A stretch of DNA of 64,000 nucleotides, taken from contig NZ_CP049015.1 of the NCBI RefSeq assembly GCF_011064845.1, positions 4,092,001 through 4,156,000 on the forward strand. The letters are read 5' to 3'. This DNA is from Citrobacter freundii ATCC 8090 = MTCC 1658 = NBRC 12681 (GTDB lineage Bacteria; Pseudomonadota; Gammaproteobacteria; Enterobacterales; Enterobacteriaceae). A model generated the notes under the pieces. The model was not told the DNA's origin. It worked only from the letters and a program-made list of their open reading frames with translations, and made no database searches. Position numbers and translations under genes: made by a program. Below, piece after piece: positions 11,066-18,792 of this stretch (the first letter of the stretch is position 1; the number at the start of each line of letters is the position of its first letter).

Positions 11066-11227
11066 CTAGAATAAGCGAAACGCGGAATAAAAGGAATGAT
11101 TGTCCAGCAACAGAACACAGTTATCTGACTTACGTCACATTTTAACGTCCTTCAACGCGACTTTTATTCCATATTCCAGAATTACGAATAACCGTAGCAA
11201 GATTATTTCGTTGCCATGTCACAAATC

Positions 11228-11267
11228 CTGATTTATATCAGAAAGCTCCCTAACCCGCGTCTATATT
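11228..11267 (+). promoter_or_regulatory. FNR-like class II promoter of the PPC-ECF operon
   Basis: CTGATTTATATCAG (11228-11241) is a perfect palindrome matching TTGAT-N4-ATCAA at eight of ten positions. TATATT (11262-11267) is a -10 candidate with no -35 hexamer at the usual distance. With a start near 11275 the palindrome is centred at about -40.5, the position of class II FNR activation sites. Inferred from sequence only; no other obvious promoter precedes the PPC gene. Confidence 0.5.
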
Positions 11268-11303
11268 ATCAGCGCAACGTCCGAGTCTCGGAGTCCCTCA
11301 ACT

Positions 11304-11729
11304 ATGGCAACATTCTATCCCCAACCATCTGAAGCTCGCTTTCATGCGCTGCGTTTATTACCGGGCCAGGAAGTCTTTTCAGCGCTACACGCTTTTATCC
11401 AGCAGCATCAACTACAGGCAGCCTGGATAGCGGGTTGCACCGGCAGTTTGACCAACATTGCTCTGCGCTTCGCCGGACGTGAAGAAACCACATTACTTAC
11501 GGGTACGTGGGAAATTATCTCTCTGAACGGCACGCTAGAACTTACCGGCGAGCATCTTCATCTGGCGGTTGCTGACCCACACGGCGCGATGCTGGGCGGA
11601 CACATGATGCCGGGCTGTACCGTGCGAACCACGCTGGAACTGGTGATTGGCGAGTTGACGTCTCTGGCATTCAGCCGTCAGCCCTGCGCCGTTTCCGGTT
11701 ATGACGAACTGGTTATTTCATCCCGCTAA
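11304..11729 (+). CDS. PPC/DUF296-domain protein, putative metal- or ligand-binding regulator
   Basis: 141 aa, a single plant-and-prokaryote-conserved (PPC, DUF296) domain. The family hallmarks are visible: G-C-x-G-S-L in the first half, then H-L-H-L-A-V (near residue 93) and G-G-H-M-M-P-G-C (near 107), the histidines that bind metal in structurally known bacterial members. No AT-hook is present, unlike plant relatives, so DNA binding is not shown. First gene of a five-gene unit with ECF transporter genes (24-base gap to the next). A close Salmonella homologue exists as I recall; its function is unknown. A regulatory or substrate-binding role for the transporter is inference. Confidence 0.8.
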   Translation: MATFYPQPSEARFHALRLLPGQEVFSALHAFIQQHQLQAAWIAGCTGSLTNIALRFAGREETTLLTGTWEIISLNGTLELTGEHLHLAVADPHGAMLGGHMMPGCTVRTTLELVIGELTSLAFSRQPCAVSGYDELVISSR

Positions 11730-11753
11730 CGATTCACTTATACGAGGTCTTTT

Positions 11754-12332
11754 ATGGCGCGTCGCCAATTTTCCAGCCAGTCTCTGGTTCTTATTGTCAT
11801 TGCTATCGCCATCAACATGGTCGGTGGGCAGCTTATCAGCATGTTGAAATTACCTATTTTTCTCGACTCGATTGGCACGTTGATCAGCGCGGTGCTGTTA
11901 GGTCCGGTTGTGGGGATGCTAACCGGATTACTCACTAACCTATTGTGGGGGTTGCTGACCGATCCGATCGCCGCCGCCTTTGCGCCCGTTGCCATGGTTA
12001 TTGGACTGGTCGCCGGTTGGCTGGCACGGGCGGGATGGTTTCGCACCTTACCCAAAGTCGTGGTTAGCGGCGTAATTATCACGCTTGCCGTGACCCTCGT
12101 TGCCGTGCCGATTCGCACGACTCTGTTCGGCGGTGTCACTGGCAGCGGCGCGGATCTTTTTGTCGCCTGGATGCACTCGGTCGGTCAGAACCTGGTGGAG
12201 TCCGTCGCCATCACCGTCATCGGTGCGAATCTGGTCGATAAAATCCTCACGGCAATCATCGTCTGGGTGCTGCTGCGACAGCTTCCGCTGCGCACCACGC
12301 GCCATTTCCCTACGATGTCTGCCGTGCGCTAA
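11754..12332 (+). CDS. ECF transporter substrate-binding (S) component, substrate unknown
   Basis: 192 aa, strongly hydrophobic, with five to six transmembrane segments and a basic tail, the size and topology of an ECF S component. The segment L-K-L-P-I-F-L-D-S-I-G-T followed by G-P-V-V-G-M-L-T-G-L-L-T-N resembles S components of the general ECF-S group. The specificity-determining subunit cannot be matched to a known vitamin from sequence. The ATG of ecfT follows the stop codon immediately. Proximity to epd and tktA (vitamin B6 precursor supply) is suggestive at most. Confidence 0.75.
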   Translation: MARRQFSSQSLVLIVIAIAINMVGGQLISMLKLPIFLDSIGTLISAVLLGPVVGMLTGLLTNLLWGLLTDPIAAAFAPVAMVIGLVAGWLARAGWFRTLPKVVVSGVIITLAVTLVAVPIRTTLFGGVTGSGADLFVAWMHSVGQNLVESVAITVIGANLVDKILTAIIVWVLLRQLPLRTTRHFPTMSAVR

Positions 12333-13040
12333 ATGCATCCGTTTACGTCGTTAACTCTATGGGTGCTTGCCGCCTGCTCCACGCTCCTGCTGCCAGCCGG
12401 AGTGCCGCTCAGCTTGTATAGCGCCGCGACGTTTGTCGGTTTGCTATGTATGAAGGCTACGCGGTCGCGGGCGAAATACGTACTCTGGCTGATGATCCCC
12501 TTAGGACTGGGGCTATGGCTGGTACACGGCGGATGGCTTACCGAGTGGATTAGCGGGCAGCCGCGCACACCAGAACGCTGGGTCGATGCCGTTACGCTCT
12601 GGCTGCGGATCCTCGCCATTGTGTCGACATCGCAGATGTGGATGCAGTACGTGCCGGTTGCGCGCTTTATGCGCGCCCTGTTTGCTTCACGCCTGCCGCC
12701 AGGAGTTGCCTATCTGTTCGCAGGCCCGCTGCTGGTGGTTGAACAGCTCAAACACCAATTGGCGATTATTCACGAGGCACAGCGCGCACGCGGCGTACCG
12801 CTGGATGAGTCCTGGTACCAACGTTTACGCGCTATGCCGGCATTGATTGTGCCGCTCACCCATAACGCGCTCAATGACTTGGCCGTTCGCGGTGCAGCGC
12901 TCGATATGCGGGGATTTCGCCTGCATCGCACTCGCACCACGCTATGGGCGCCGCCAGACAGCACCTTACAACGTCTGGCCCGCTACGGTATGGTGGTTCT
13001 GATGGCAGTTGAGACAGGAATCTGGATATGGTTACGTTAG
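12333..13040 (+). CDS. ECF transporter transmembrane coupling protein (EcfT/CbiQ family)
   Basis: 235 aa. Integral membrane scaffold that joins the S component to the ATPases. About five hydrophobic segments occupy the first ~120 residues. The two cytoplasmic coupling motifs of EcfT are present in modified form: R-A-R-G (in EAQRARGVP, near residue 150) and D-M-R-G-F-R (near 193). Its start directly abuts the S-component stop and its end overlaps the first ATPase by 13 nt, so co-translation is likely. Confidence 0.82.
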   Translation: MHPFTSLTLWVLAACSTLLLPAGVPLSLYSAATFVGLLCMKATRSRAKYVLWLMIPLGLGLWLVHGGWLTEWISGQPRTPERWVDAVTLWLRILAIVSTSQMWMQYVPVARFMRALFASRLPPGVAYLFAGPLLVVEQLKHQLAIIHEAQRARGVPLDESWYQRLRAMPALIVPLTHNALNDLAVRGAALDMRGFRLHRTRTTLWAPPDSTLQRLARYGMVVLMAVETGIWIWLR

Positions 13041-13705
13041 AGCAGTTTCGCTATATTCCGACGCACGCTATGCGGCCATCCGCCTGTTACGATTTCCATT
13101 ACGCCAGGCCTGGTATGGTGGCTATTTTTGGTGACAACGGCTGCGGGAAAAGTACGCTGGCACAGCTGATGGCTGGCTGGTACCCCGACTTCCTTCCGGG
13201 AGAAATTGAGGGCACAGGCACGCTACTGGGTAATCCCATCGGGCAACTATCGCTGGTCGAGCAGTCGAGTACCATCCAGCTTGTACAGCAGTCACCTTAC
13301 CTGCAGCTTTCAGGTTGTACTTTCAGCGTGGAGGAAGAAGTGGCGTTTGGCCCGGAAAATCTCTGCCTTACCGAGACTGAAATTATGCAGCGCATAGATG
13401 CCGCCCTTACGCTGACAGAATGTCAGCCCCTACGCCATCGTCATCCCGGCACCCTTTCCGGCGGGGAAACCCAGCGGGTAGTCATTGCCAGCGCACTCGC
13501 CATGCAGCCGAAAATATTGATTCTGGATGAAGCGTTCAGTCGCCTGACGGCGCAAGCCACGGCAATGCTGCTGGCGCGACTGCAACAGTGGGCACAGGAA
13601 CAGCATGCTTTGGTGATATTTTTCGAACGCAACCCTTCACCTTTTCTCAGCTACTGCCAGCAGGCATGGCAGCTGCGCGACGGAGCATTATCATCACTAT
13701 GCTAA
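13028..13705 (+). CDS. ECF transporter ATPase 1 (lacks switch histidine)
   Basis: 225 aa ABC ATPase. Walker A G-D-N-G-C-G-K-S-T (near residue 35), Q-loop L-V-Q-Q-S-P, intact signature L-S-G-G-E (143-147) and Walker B I-L-I-L-D-E-A-F are all canonical. The H-loop is not: residues 196-202 read V-I-F-F-E-R-N where V-T-H-D is expected, so the switch histidine is missing. The D-loop is also altered (S-R-L-T in place of S-A-L-D). Its stop overlaps the start of ATPase 2. The defect complements that of its partner, suggesting an asymmetric heterodimer. Confidence 0.85.
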   Translation: MVTLEQFRYIPTHAMRPSACYDFHYARPGMVAIFGDNGCGKSTLAQLMAGWYPDFLPGEIEGTGTLLGNPIGQLSLVEQSSTIQLVQQSPYLQLSGCTFSVEEEVAFGPENLCLTETEIMQRIDAALTLTECQPLRHRHPGTLSGGETQRVVIASALAMQPKILILDEAFSRLTAQATAMLLARLQQWAQEQHALVIFFERNPSPFLSYCQQAWQLRDGALSSLC

Positions 13706-14349
13706 CGCTAAACCAGGTCAGCTATCGCTGGCCGAACGCCGCCGATGACTGTTTACGCAATATTTCGCTGGAACTCCTGGAGGGGGAATGGCTGGCGCTA
13801 ACGGGCGATAATGGCGCAGGAAAATCCACGCTTTTGCGCATCATGGCCGGGCTACTGACTCCCTCATCCGGCACAATAACCGTTCAAAATCGTGCGATTG
13901 CGCAACTGAAAAACCGGGAGCGCGCCAGGGTGCTCGGCGTACTGTTTCAGGAAGCGGAGAATCAAATCTTTCACAGCAAGGTTGCAGAGGAAGTTGCCTT
14001 CGGATTACGGCTACAGAAGCTTCCGGCGACTGAAATTGCGCAACGCACGATGGCGGCGCTGCAATTATGTCAGTTAGAGGATGTCGCCGACGCGCACCCG
14101 CTCGATCTGCATACGGCACAACGACGTATGGTTGCCGTCGCCAGTCTGGAAGCCCTCAAACCCGCTATTCTACTGCTGGATGAGCCCAGTCGGGACTTTG
14201 ATGCACACTGGCTTGGCGTCTTCGAAAACTGGCTGGCAGTGTGTCGTACACGTGGCGCCAGCGTTGTAGCGATCAGTCATGACGCTGCATTTACGCAGCG
14301 CCATTTTTCGCGCATAGTACGTCTTGAAGCAGGTCAGCTACGCACGTAA
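13699..14349 (+). CDS. ECF transporter ATPase 2 (degenerate signature motif)
   Basis: 216 aa from the ATG at 13699; a longer frame inside ATPase 1 is not needed. Walker A G-D-N-G-A-G-K-S-T, Q-loop L-F-Q-E-A-E-N-Q, Walker B I-L-L-L-D-E-P-S and an H-loop histidine (H194 in AISHD) are intact. The ABC signature is degenerate: residues 137-141 are L-H-T-A-Q where L-S-G-G-Q is expected. Last gene of the operon, ending near a shared terminator with convergent tktA. Upstream spacing (7-nt overlap) indicates coupling to ATPase 1. Confidence 0.85.
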   Translation: MLTLNQVSYRWPNAADDCLRNISLELLEGEWLALTGDNGAGKSTLLRIMAGLLTPSSGTITVQNRAIAQLKNRERARVLGVLFQEAENQIFHSKVAEEVAFGLRLQKLPATEIAQRTMAALQLCQLEDVADAHPLDLHTAQRRMVAVASLEALKPAILLLDEPSRDFDAHWLGVFENWLAVCRTRGASVVAISHDAAFTQRHFSRIVRLEAGQLRT

Positions 14350-14364
14350 CTACCCTGAGAAGCA

Positions 14365-14394
14365 AAAAACGGGCCGCCTAAGCGACCCGTTTTC
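14365..14394. terminator. Bidirectional terminator between the ECF operon and tktA
   Basis: A stem built on ACGGG/CCCGT with one internal mismatch is flanked by A-rich sequence on the left and TTTT on the right, so it can end both convergent units. Confidence 0.75.
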
Positions 14395-14408
14395 ACCTGT
14401 AATCGAAA

Positions 14409-16400
14409 TTACAGCAGTTCTTTTGCTTTCGCGACCACGTTGTCTACGGTGAAGCCGAATTCTTCAAACAGCAGTTCTGCCGGTGCAGACTCACCAAAGG
14501 TAGTCATACCGACAATAGCGCCGTTCAGGCCCACGTATTTGAACCAGTAGTCAGCAATGCCAGCTTCGATAGCGACGCGAGCAGAGACGGCTTTCGGCAG
14601 TACGGATTCACGGTAAGCCGCATCCTGCTTGTCGAATGCATCGGTAGACGGCATGGAAACCACGCGCGCTTTCACGCCTTCAGCGGTCAGTTTGTCCCAG
14701 GCAGCCACGGCAAGTTCAACTTCAGAACCGGTGGCGATGAAGATCAACTCCGGCTGACCCGCGCAATCTTTCAGCACGTAGCCACCGCGAGCGATGTTCG
14801 CCAGTTGCTCTGCGGTACGTTCCTGCTGTGCCAGGTTCTGACGGGAGAGGATCAGCGCGGTCGGGCCGTCCTGACGCTCAACACCGTATTTCCATGCTAC
14901 TGCGGATTCAACCTGGTCACACGGACGCCATGTGCTCATGTTCGGAGTCACACGCAGAGAAGCAACCTGCTCTACCGGCTGGTGAGTCGGACCATCTTCA
15001 CCCAGACCGATGGAGTCGTGAGTATAGACCATCACCTGACGCTGTTTCATCAGCGCAGCCATACGCACCGCGTTACGGGCATATTCCACGAACATCAGGA
15101 AGGTGGAGGTGTACGGCAGGAAACCACCATGCAGGGAAATACCGTTTGCGATAGCGGTCATACCGAATTCACGTACACCGTAATGGATGTAGTTACCGGC
15201 AGTATCTTCGTTGATGGCCTTAGAACCAGACCACAGAGTCAGGTTAGACGGTGCCAGGTCAGCAGAGCCGCCGAGGAATTCAGGCAGCAGAGGACCGAAG
15301 GCTTCAATCGCGTTCTGAGAAGCTTTACGGCTGGCGATTTTCGCCGGATTAGCCTGCAGCTTAGCAATGAACTCGTTGGCTTTCGCGTCGAAGTCAGACG
15401 GCATTTCACCTTTCATACGACGGGTGAATTCAGCAGCTTCCTGCGGGAAAGCTTTGGCATAAGCAGCGAACTTCTCGTTCCATGCGGCTTCTTTTGCCTG
15501 GCCGGCTTCTTTCGCATCCCACTGCGCGTAGATTTCAGACGGGATTTCGAACGGCGCGTATTTCCAGCCCAGCTGTTCGCGGGTCAGTGCGATTTCTGCA
15601 TCGCCCAGCGGTGCACCGTGAGAGTCGTGGGTACCGGCTTTGTTCGGAGAACCGAAACCGATGATGGTTTTGCACATCAGCAGGGACGGTTTGTCGGTCA
15701 CTGCGCGTGCTTCTTCAACAGCGCGTTTAATCGCGTCAGCATCGTGACCATCTACACCACGAATCACGTGCCAGCCGTAAGCTTCGAAACGCTTCGCGGT
15801 GTCATCGGTGAACCAGCCTTCAACGTGGCCATCGATAGAGATGCCGTTGTCATCGTAGAACGCAACCAGTTTACCCAGTTTCAGCGTACCAGCCAGGGAA
15901 CATACCTCGTGAGAGATACCTTCCATCATGCAGCCGTCGCCCATGAAAGCATAGGTGAAGTGGTCAACGATGTCGTGACCAGGACGGTTAAACTGCGCCG
16001 CCAGCGTTTTCTCAGCGATAGCCATACCCACTGCATTCGCAATGCCCTGACCCAAAGGACCGGTCGTGGTTTCAACACCCGCGGTGTAACCCACTTCCGG
16101 GTGACCCGGCGTTTTGGAGTGCAGCTGACGGAAGTTCTGCAGCTCGGACATCGGCAGATCATAGCCGGTGAGGTGCAGCAGGCTGTAAATCAGCATTGAA
16201 CCGTGGCCGTTAGACAGCACGAAGCGGTCACGGTCAGCCCAGGACGGGTTAGTCGGGTTGTGGTTCAGGAAATCACGCCACAGGACTTCGGCAATGTCAG
16301 CCATACCCATCGGGGCACCCGGGTGACCGGATTTGGCTTTCTGTACTGCGTCCATGCTCAGCGCACGAATAGCATTGGCAAGCTCTTTACGTGAGGACAT
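14409..16400 (-). CDS. tktA: Transketolase A
   Basis: 663 aa from the ATG at 16400, the E. coli length, with GGAGTC as ribosome site; the 10-residue in-frame extension is not supported. Thiamine diphosphate enzyme exchanging two-carbon units in the pentose phosphate pathway and producing erythrose 4-phosphate, the substrate of Epd. The thiamine-binding motif G-D-G-C-M-M-E-G ... N-G is near residue 155, and the transketolase pyrimidine domain [17 protein letters not shown] is near 470. Strong codon bias. It has its own transcription unit. Confidence 0.97.
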   Translation of the reverse strand: MSSRKELANAIRALSMDAVQKAKSGHPGAPMGMADIAEVLWRDFLNHNPTNPSWADRDRFVLSNGHGSMLIYSLLHLTGYDLPMSELQNFRQLHSKTPGHPEVGYTAGVETTTGPLGQGIANAVGMAIAEKTLAAQFNRPGHDIVDHFTYAFMGDGCMMEGISHEVCSLAGTLKLGKLVAFYDDNGISIDGHVEGWFTDDTAKRFEAYGWHVIRGVDGHDADAIKRAVEEARAVTDKPSLLMCKTIIGFGSPNKAGTHDSHGAPLGDAEIALTREQLGWKYAPFEIPSEIYAQWDAKEAGQAKEAAWNEKFAAYAKAFPQEAAEFTRRMKGEMPSDFDAKANEFIAKLQANPAKIASRKASQNAIEAFGPLLPEFLGGSADLAPSNLTLWSGSKAINEDTAGNYIHYGVREFGMTAIANGISLHGGFLPYTSTFLMFVEYARNAVRMAALMKQRQVMVYTHDSIGLGEDGPTHQPVEQVASLRVTPNMSTWRPCDQVESAVAWKYGVERQDGPTALILSRQNLAQQERTAEQLANIARGGYVLKDCAGQPELIFIATGSEVELAVAAWDKLTAEGVKARVVSMPSTDAFDKQDAAYRESVLPKAVSARVAIEAGIADYWFKYVGLNGAIVGMTTFGESAPAELLFEEFGFTVDNVVAKAKELL

Positions 16401-16679
16401 TTTGACTCCAGATCGGATAATGAAGGCCACGCCCTAAACGACTTGACGACAGCGCGTTTTGGGCTACGCCGGAAAAAAGTGCCAACAATGTAACCCAAGC
16501 CGCGTGTCATGTACATGGAGCATCCTTTTACCGCTTCAGAAATCTCTGGATCATGCGCGCAAGTTGCGCAATCTTCTCGCCCGCTTATTGTTCTTTTCTT
16601 TATACTTATGCCGAGCGTCGGTTCACCTGCAAACGACGCATTTTTTAGAATAATCCTGACTTTGTGCGGAAGAGAAAAA

Positions 16680-17438
16680 ATGAAAATTCGCGCTTTACTG
16701 CTTGCTACGAGCATGGCGGCGGCATTGACCGGCTGCCAGAACATGGACTCAAACGGACTGCTTTCCTCAGGCGCAGAGGCTTTTCAGGCCTACAGTCTGA
16801 GCGATGCGCAGGTAAAAGCGCTGAGCGATCAGGCCTGTAAGGATATGGACAGCAAAGCTACCATCGCCCCGGCTGGCAGCGAGTATGCAACGCGTCTTGG
16901 CAAAATCGCCGCCGCGCTTGGCGATAACATTAACGGCCAGCCGGTGAACTACAAAGTTTATATGGCGAAAGATGTAAATGCCTTTGCCATGGCGAACGGC
17001 TGTATCCGCGTATACAGCGGCCTGATGGATATGATGACCGACAACGAAGTCGAAGCGGTGATCGGCCACGAAATGGGTCACGTTGCGCTGGGTCACGTGA
17101 AAAAAGGGATGCAGGTTGCGCTGGGTACGAACGCTGTGCGCGCAGCTGCGGCTTCCGCTGGCGGGATTGTCGGCAGCCTGTCGCAATCGCAATTGGGCGA
17201 TCTTGGCGAGAAACTGGTGAACTCGCAGTTCTCCCAGCGTCAGGAATCCGAGGCGGATGATTACTCGTATGATCTGTTGCGCAAACGTGGGATCAACCCG
17301 GCTGGCTTAGCCACCAGTTTTGAGAAACTGGCAAAACTGGAAGCAGGACGTCAAAGCTCAATGTTTGACGATCATCCGGCATCCGCAGAACGTGCGCAAC
17401 ATATTCGCGATCGCATGAGCGCAGACGGGATCAAATAA
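16680..17438 (+). CDS. loiP: Outer-membrane M48 metalloprotease lipoprotein LoiP
   Basis: 252 aa starting at the ATG at 16680, preceded by GGAAGAG. A short signal peptide ends in the lipobox L-T-G-C (lipidated C19). The M48 zinc motif H-E-M-G-H (within GHEMGHVALGH) lies near residue 137, with the third ligand region E-S-E-A-D near 200. In E. coli this heat- and low-osmolarity-induced protease (YggG) needs BepA for localisation and cleaves Phe-Phe bonds. It is monocistronic here, divergent from tktA. Confidence 0.95.
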   Translation: MKIRALLLATSMAAALTGCQNMDSNGLLSSGAEAFQAYSLSDAQVKALSDQACKDMDSKATIAPAGSEYATRLGKIAAALGDNINGQPVNYKVYMAKDVNAFAMANGCIRVYSGLMDMMTDNEVEAVIGHEMGHVALGHVKKGMQVALGTNAVRAAAASAGGIVGSLSQSQLGDLGEKLVNSQFSQRQESEADDYSYDLLRKRGINPAGLATSFEKLAKLEAGRQSSMFDDHPASAERAQHIRDRMSADGIK

Positions 17439-17449
17439 TCTTCGAACAG

Positions 17450-17485
17450 TGCCGGATAGCGGCGTGAACGCCTTATCCGGCCTAC
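17450..17485. repeat. REP palindrome downstream of loiP
   Basis: GCCGGATAGCGGC...GCCTTATCCGGC imperfect palindrome, typical REP consensus, just after the stop codon. Confidence 0.85.
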
Positions 17486-17524
17486 AGAATTACAAATTTA
17501 GTCCAGCGATCGGGCGTTATTGGC

Positions 17525-17626
17525 GAAGCCAGTTTGGGACCGGACAGCGCGCAGCCACCGGAGCGTACACGTAGTACGTGAGGATGGCGAGCACTGCCCG
17601 GGTTCAAAATGGCGAGTAAAATAGCC
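17525..17626. repeat. Structured intergenic element, probably a dispersed repeat
   Basis: About 100 bases between the REP and the speB stop. They contain a short palindrome (CACGTAGTACGTG near 17568-17580), GCACTGCCCGGGTTCAAAATGGC and an AAAATAGCC tail. It has no reading frame and looks like the short noncoding repeats known in enteric genomes. Family assignment from memory alone is not safe; Box C-type elements are one possibility. Confidence 0.4.
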
Positions 17627-17634
17627 CGAAACCG

Positions 17635-18555
17635 TTACTCGCCTTTCTTAGCCGCCTGGATATAGAGCATTTCTAATGCTAACGTTGCCGCCGCCAGTGC
17701 GGTGATCTCTGACTGATCGTAGGCCGGAGCCACTTCAACAACATCCATCCCGACGATGTTCAGATCTTTCAGACCACGTACCAGTTTAATAGCACGATCG
17801 GAAGTCAGACCGCCGATCACTGGCGTACCGGTTCCTGGTGCAAACGCCGGGTCCAGACAGTCGATATCAAAAGTCAGGTATACCGGCATATCACCGACAA
17901 TCTGCTTAACCTGAGCGATAATGTCATCAACGCTGCGGTCGTTAACCTGGCACGCATCCAGTACGGTAAAGCCGTTGTCTTTGTCGAACTCGGTACGAAT
18001 ACCGATCTGCACAGAGTGATTCGGATCGATCAGACCTTCGTTCGGCGCAGTGTAGAACATGGTGCCGTGGTCGAATTCGCAGCCGTTCGCGTAGGTGTCG
18101 GTGTGGGCATCAAAGTGCACCAGCGCCATTTTACCAAAGTGCTTAGCGTGCGCGCGCAGCAGCGGCAGCGTGACGAAGTGGTCGCCGCCAAAGGAGAGCA
18201 TGCGCTTACCGGCAGACAGCAGCTTCTCAGCATGCGCCTGCAGTTTTTCACTCATTTCACGCGCATCCCCGAACGCATAAACCAGATCGCCGCAGTCCAC
18301 CACGTTCAGGCGCTCGCGCATATCGAAGTTCCACGGGAAGCGGTTGTGCTCCCAGGCCAGGTTGGTGGACACCTGACGGATTGCCGCCGGACCATGACGC
18401 CCGCCCGCACGACCAGACGTTGCCATATCAAACGGTACACCGGTGATCACCCAGTCGGCGTCGCTATCGTACGGCATGAAGTTCATCGGCAGACGTAAAA
18501 AACCAAAGGCGTTAGAAACCAGGGAGTTGTCGTATTGATGACCTAAGGTGCTCAT
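17635..18555 (-). CDS. speB: Agmatinase
   Basis: 306 aa, the E. coli length. Binuclear Mn enzyme hydrolysing agmatine to putrescine and urea. Ureohydrolase signatures are clear: G-G-D-H-F (near residue 124), D-A-H-T-D (near 149) and D-I-D-C-L-D-P (near 230), which supply the metal ligands. It lies downstream of speA on the same strand, and together they form the arginine to putrescine route. A terminator-like hairpin stands directly upstream of its ribosome site, so expression may not depend simply on speA read-through. Confidence 0.97.
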   Translation of the reverse strand: MSTLGHQYDNSLVSNAFGFLRLPMNFMPYDSDADWVITGVPFDMATSGRAGGRHGPAAIRQVSTNLAWEHNRFPWNFDMRERLNVVDCGDLVYAFGDAREMSEKLQAHAEKLLSAGKRMLSFGGDHFVTLPLLRAHAKHFGKMALVHFDAHTDTYANGCEFDHGTMFYTAPNEGLIDPNHSVQIGIRTEFDKDNGFTVLDACQVNDRSVDDIIAQVKQIVGDMPVYLTFDIDCLDPAFAPGTGTPVIGGLTSDRAIKLVRGLKDLNIVGMDVVEVAPAYDQSEITALAAATLALEMLYIQAAKKGE

Positions 18556-18580
18556 GTACTGACCTCTTTAAAAATCGATG

Positions 18581-18627
18581 AAAAAAAATCCCCTCCGCGT
18601 CGTTAAGCCCGACGAGGAAGGGATTGA
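18581..18627 (-). terminator. Terminator-like hairpin immediately upstream of speB
   Basis: On the minus strand AATCCC-TTCC-T-CGTCG ... CGACG-CGGAGGGGATT forms a long stem (arms about 18607-18627 and 18587-18603) followed by eight T (18581-18588). The T-run ends about 25 bases before the speB ATG. It could terminate speA transcripts or act as an attenuator in the speB leader. Confidence 0.7.
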
Positions 18628-18717
18628 TTTGGTAACTGCATATTTACGGCAAATTATCGCCGTTATTTTGTACGGATTCAAGTGAGTGCCACAAATGCTG
18701 CCCCCGCGGATTCCGAC

Positions 18718-18748
18718 TGCCGGATGGCGGTTTCGCCTTATCCGGCCA
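18718..18748. repeat. REP palindrome between speA and speB
   Basis: GCCGGATGGCGGTTTCGCCTTATCCGGC, standard REP consensus, 45 bases downstream of the speA stop. Confidence 0.85.
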
Positions 18749-18792
18749 ACTTTCGTAGGAACGGTAAGCGCAGCGCCACCTGGCATTTATCG

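Noticed and set aside
14805..16199. 464-codon frame opposite tktA
   Set aside because: Shadow frame of transketolase; composition is not protein-like.
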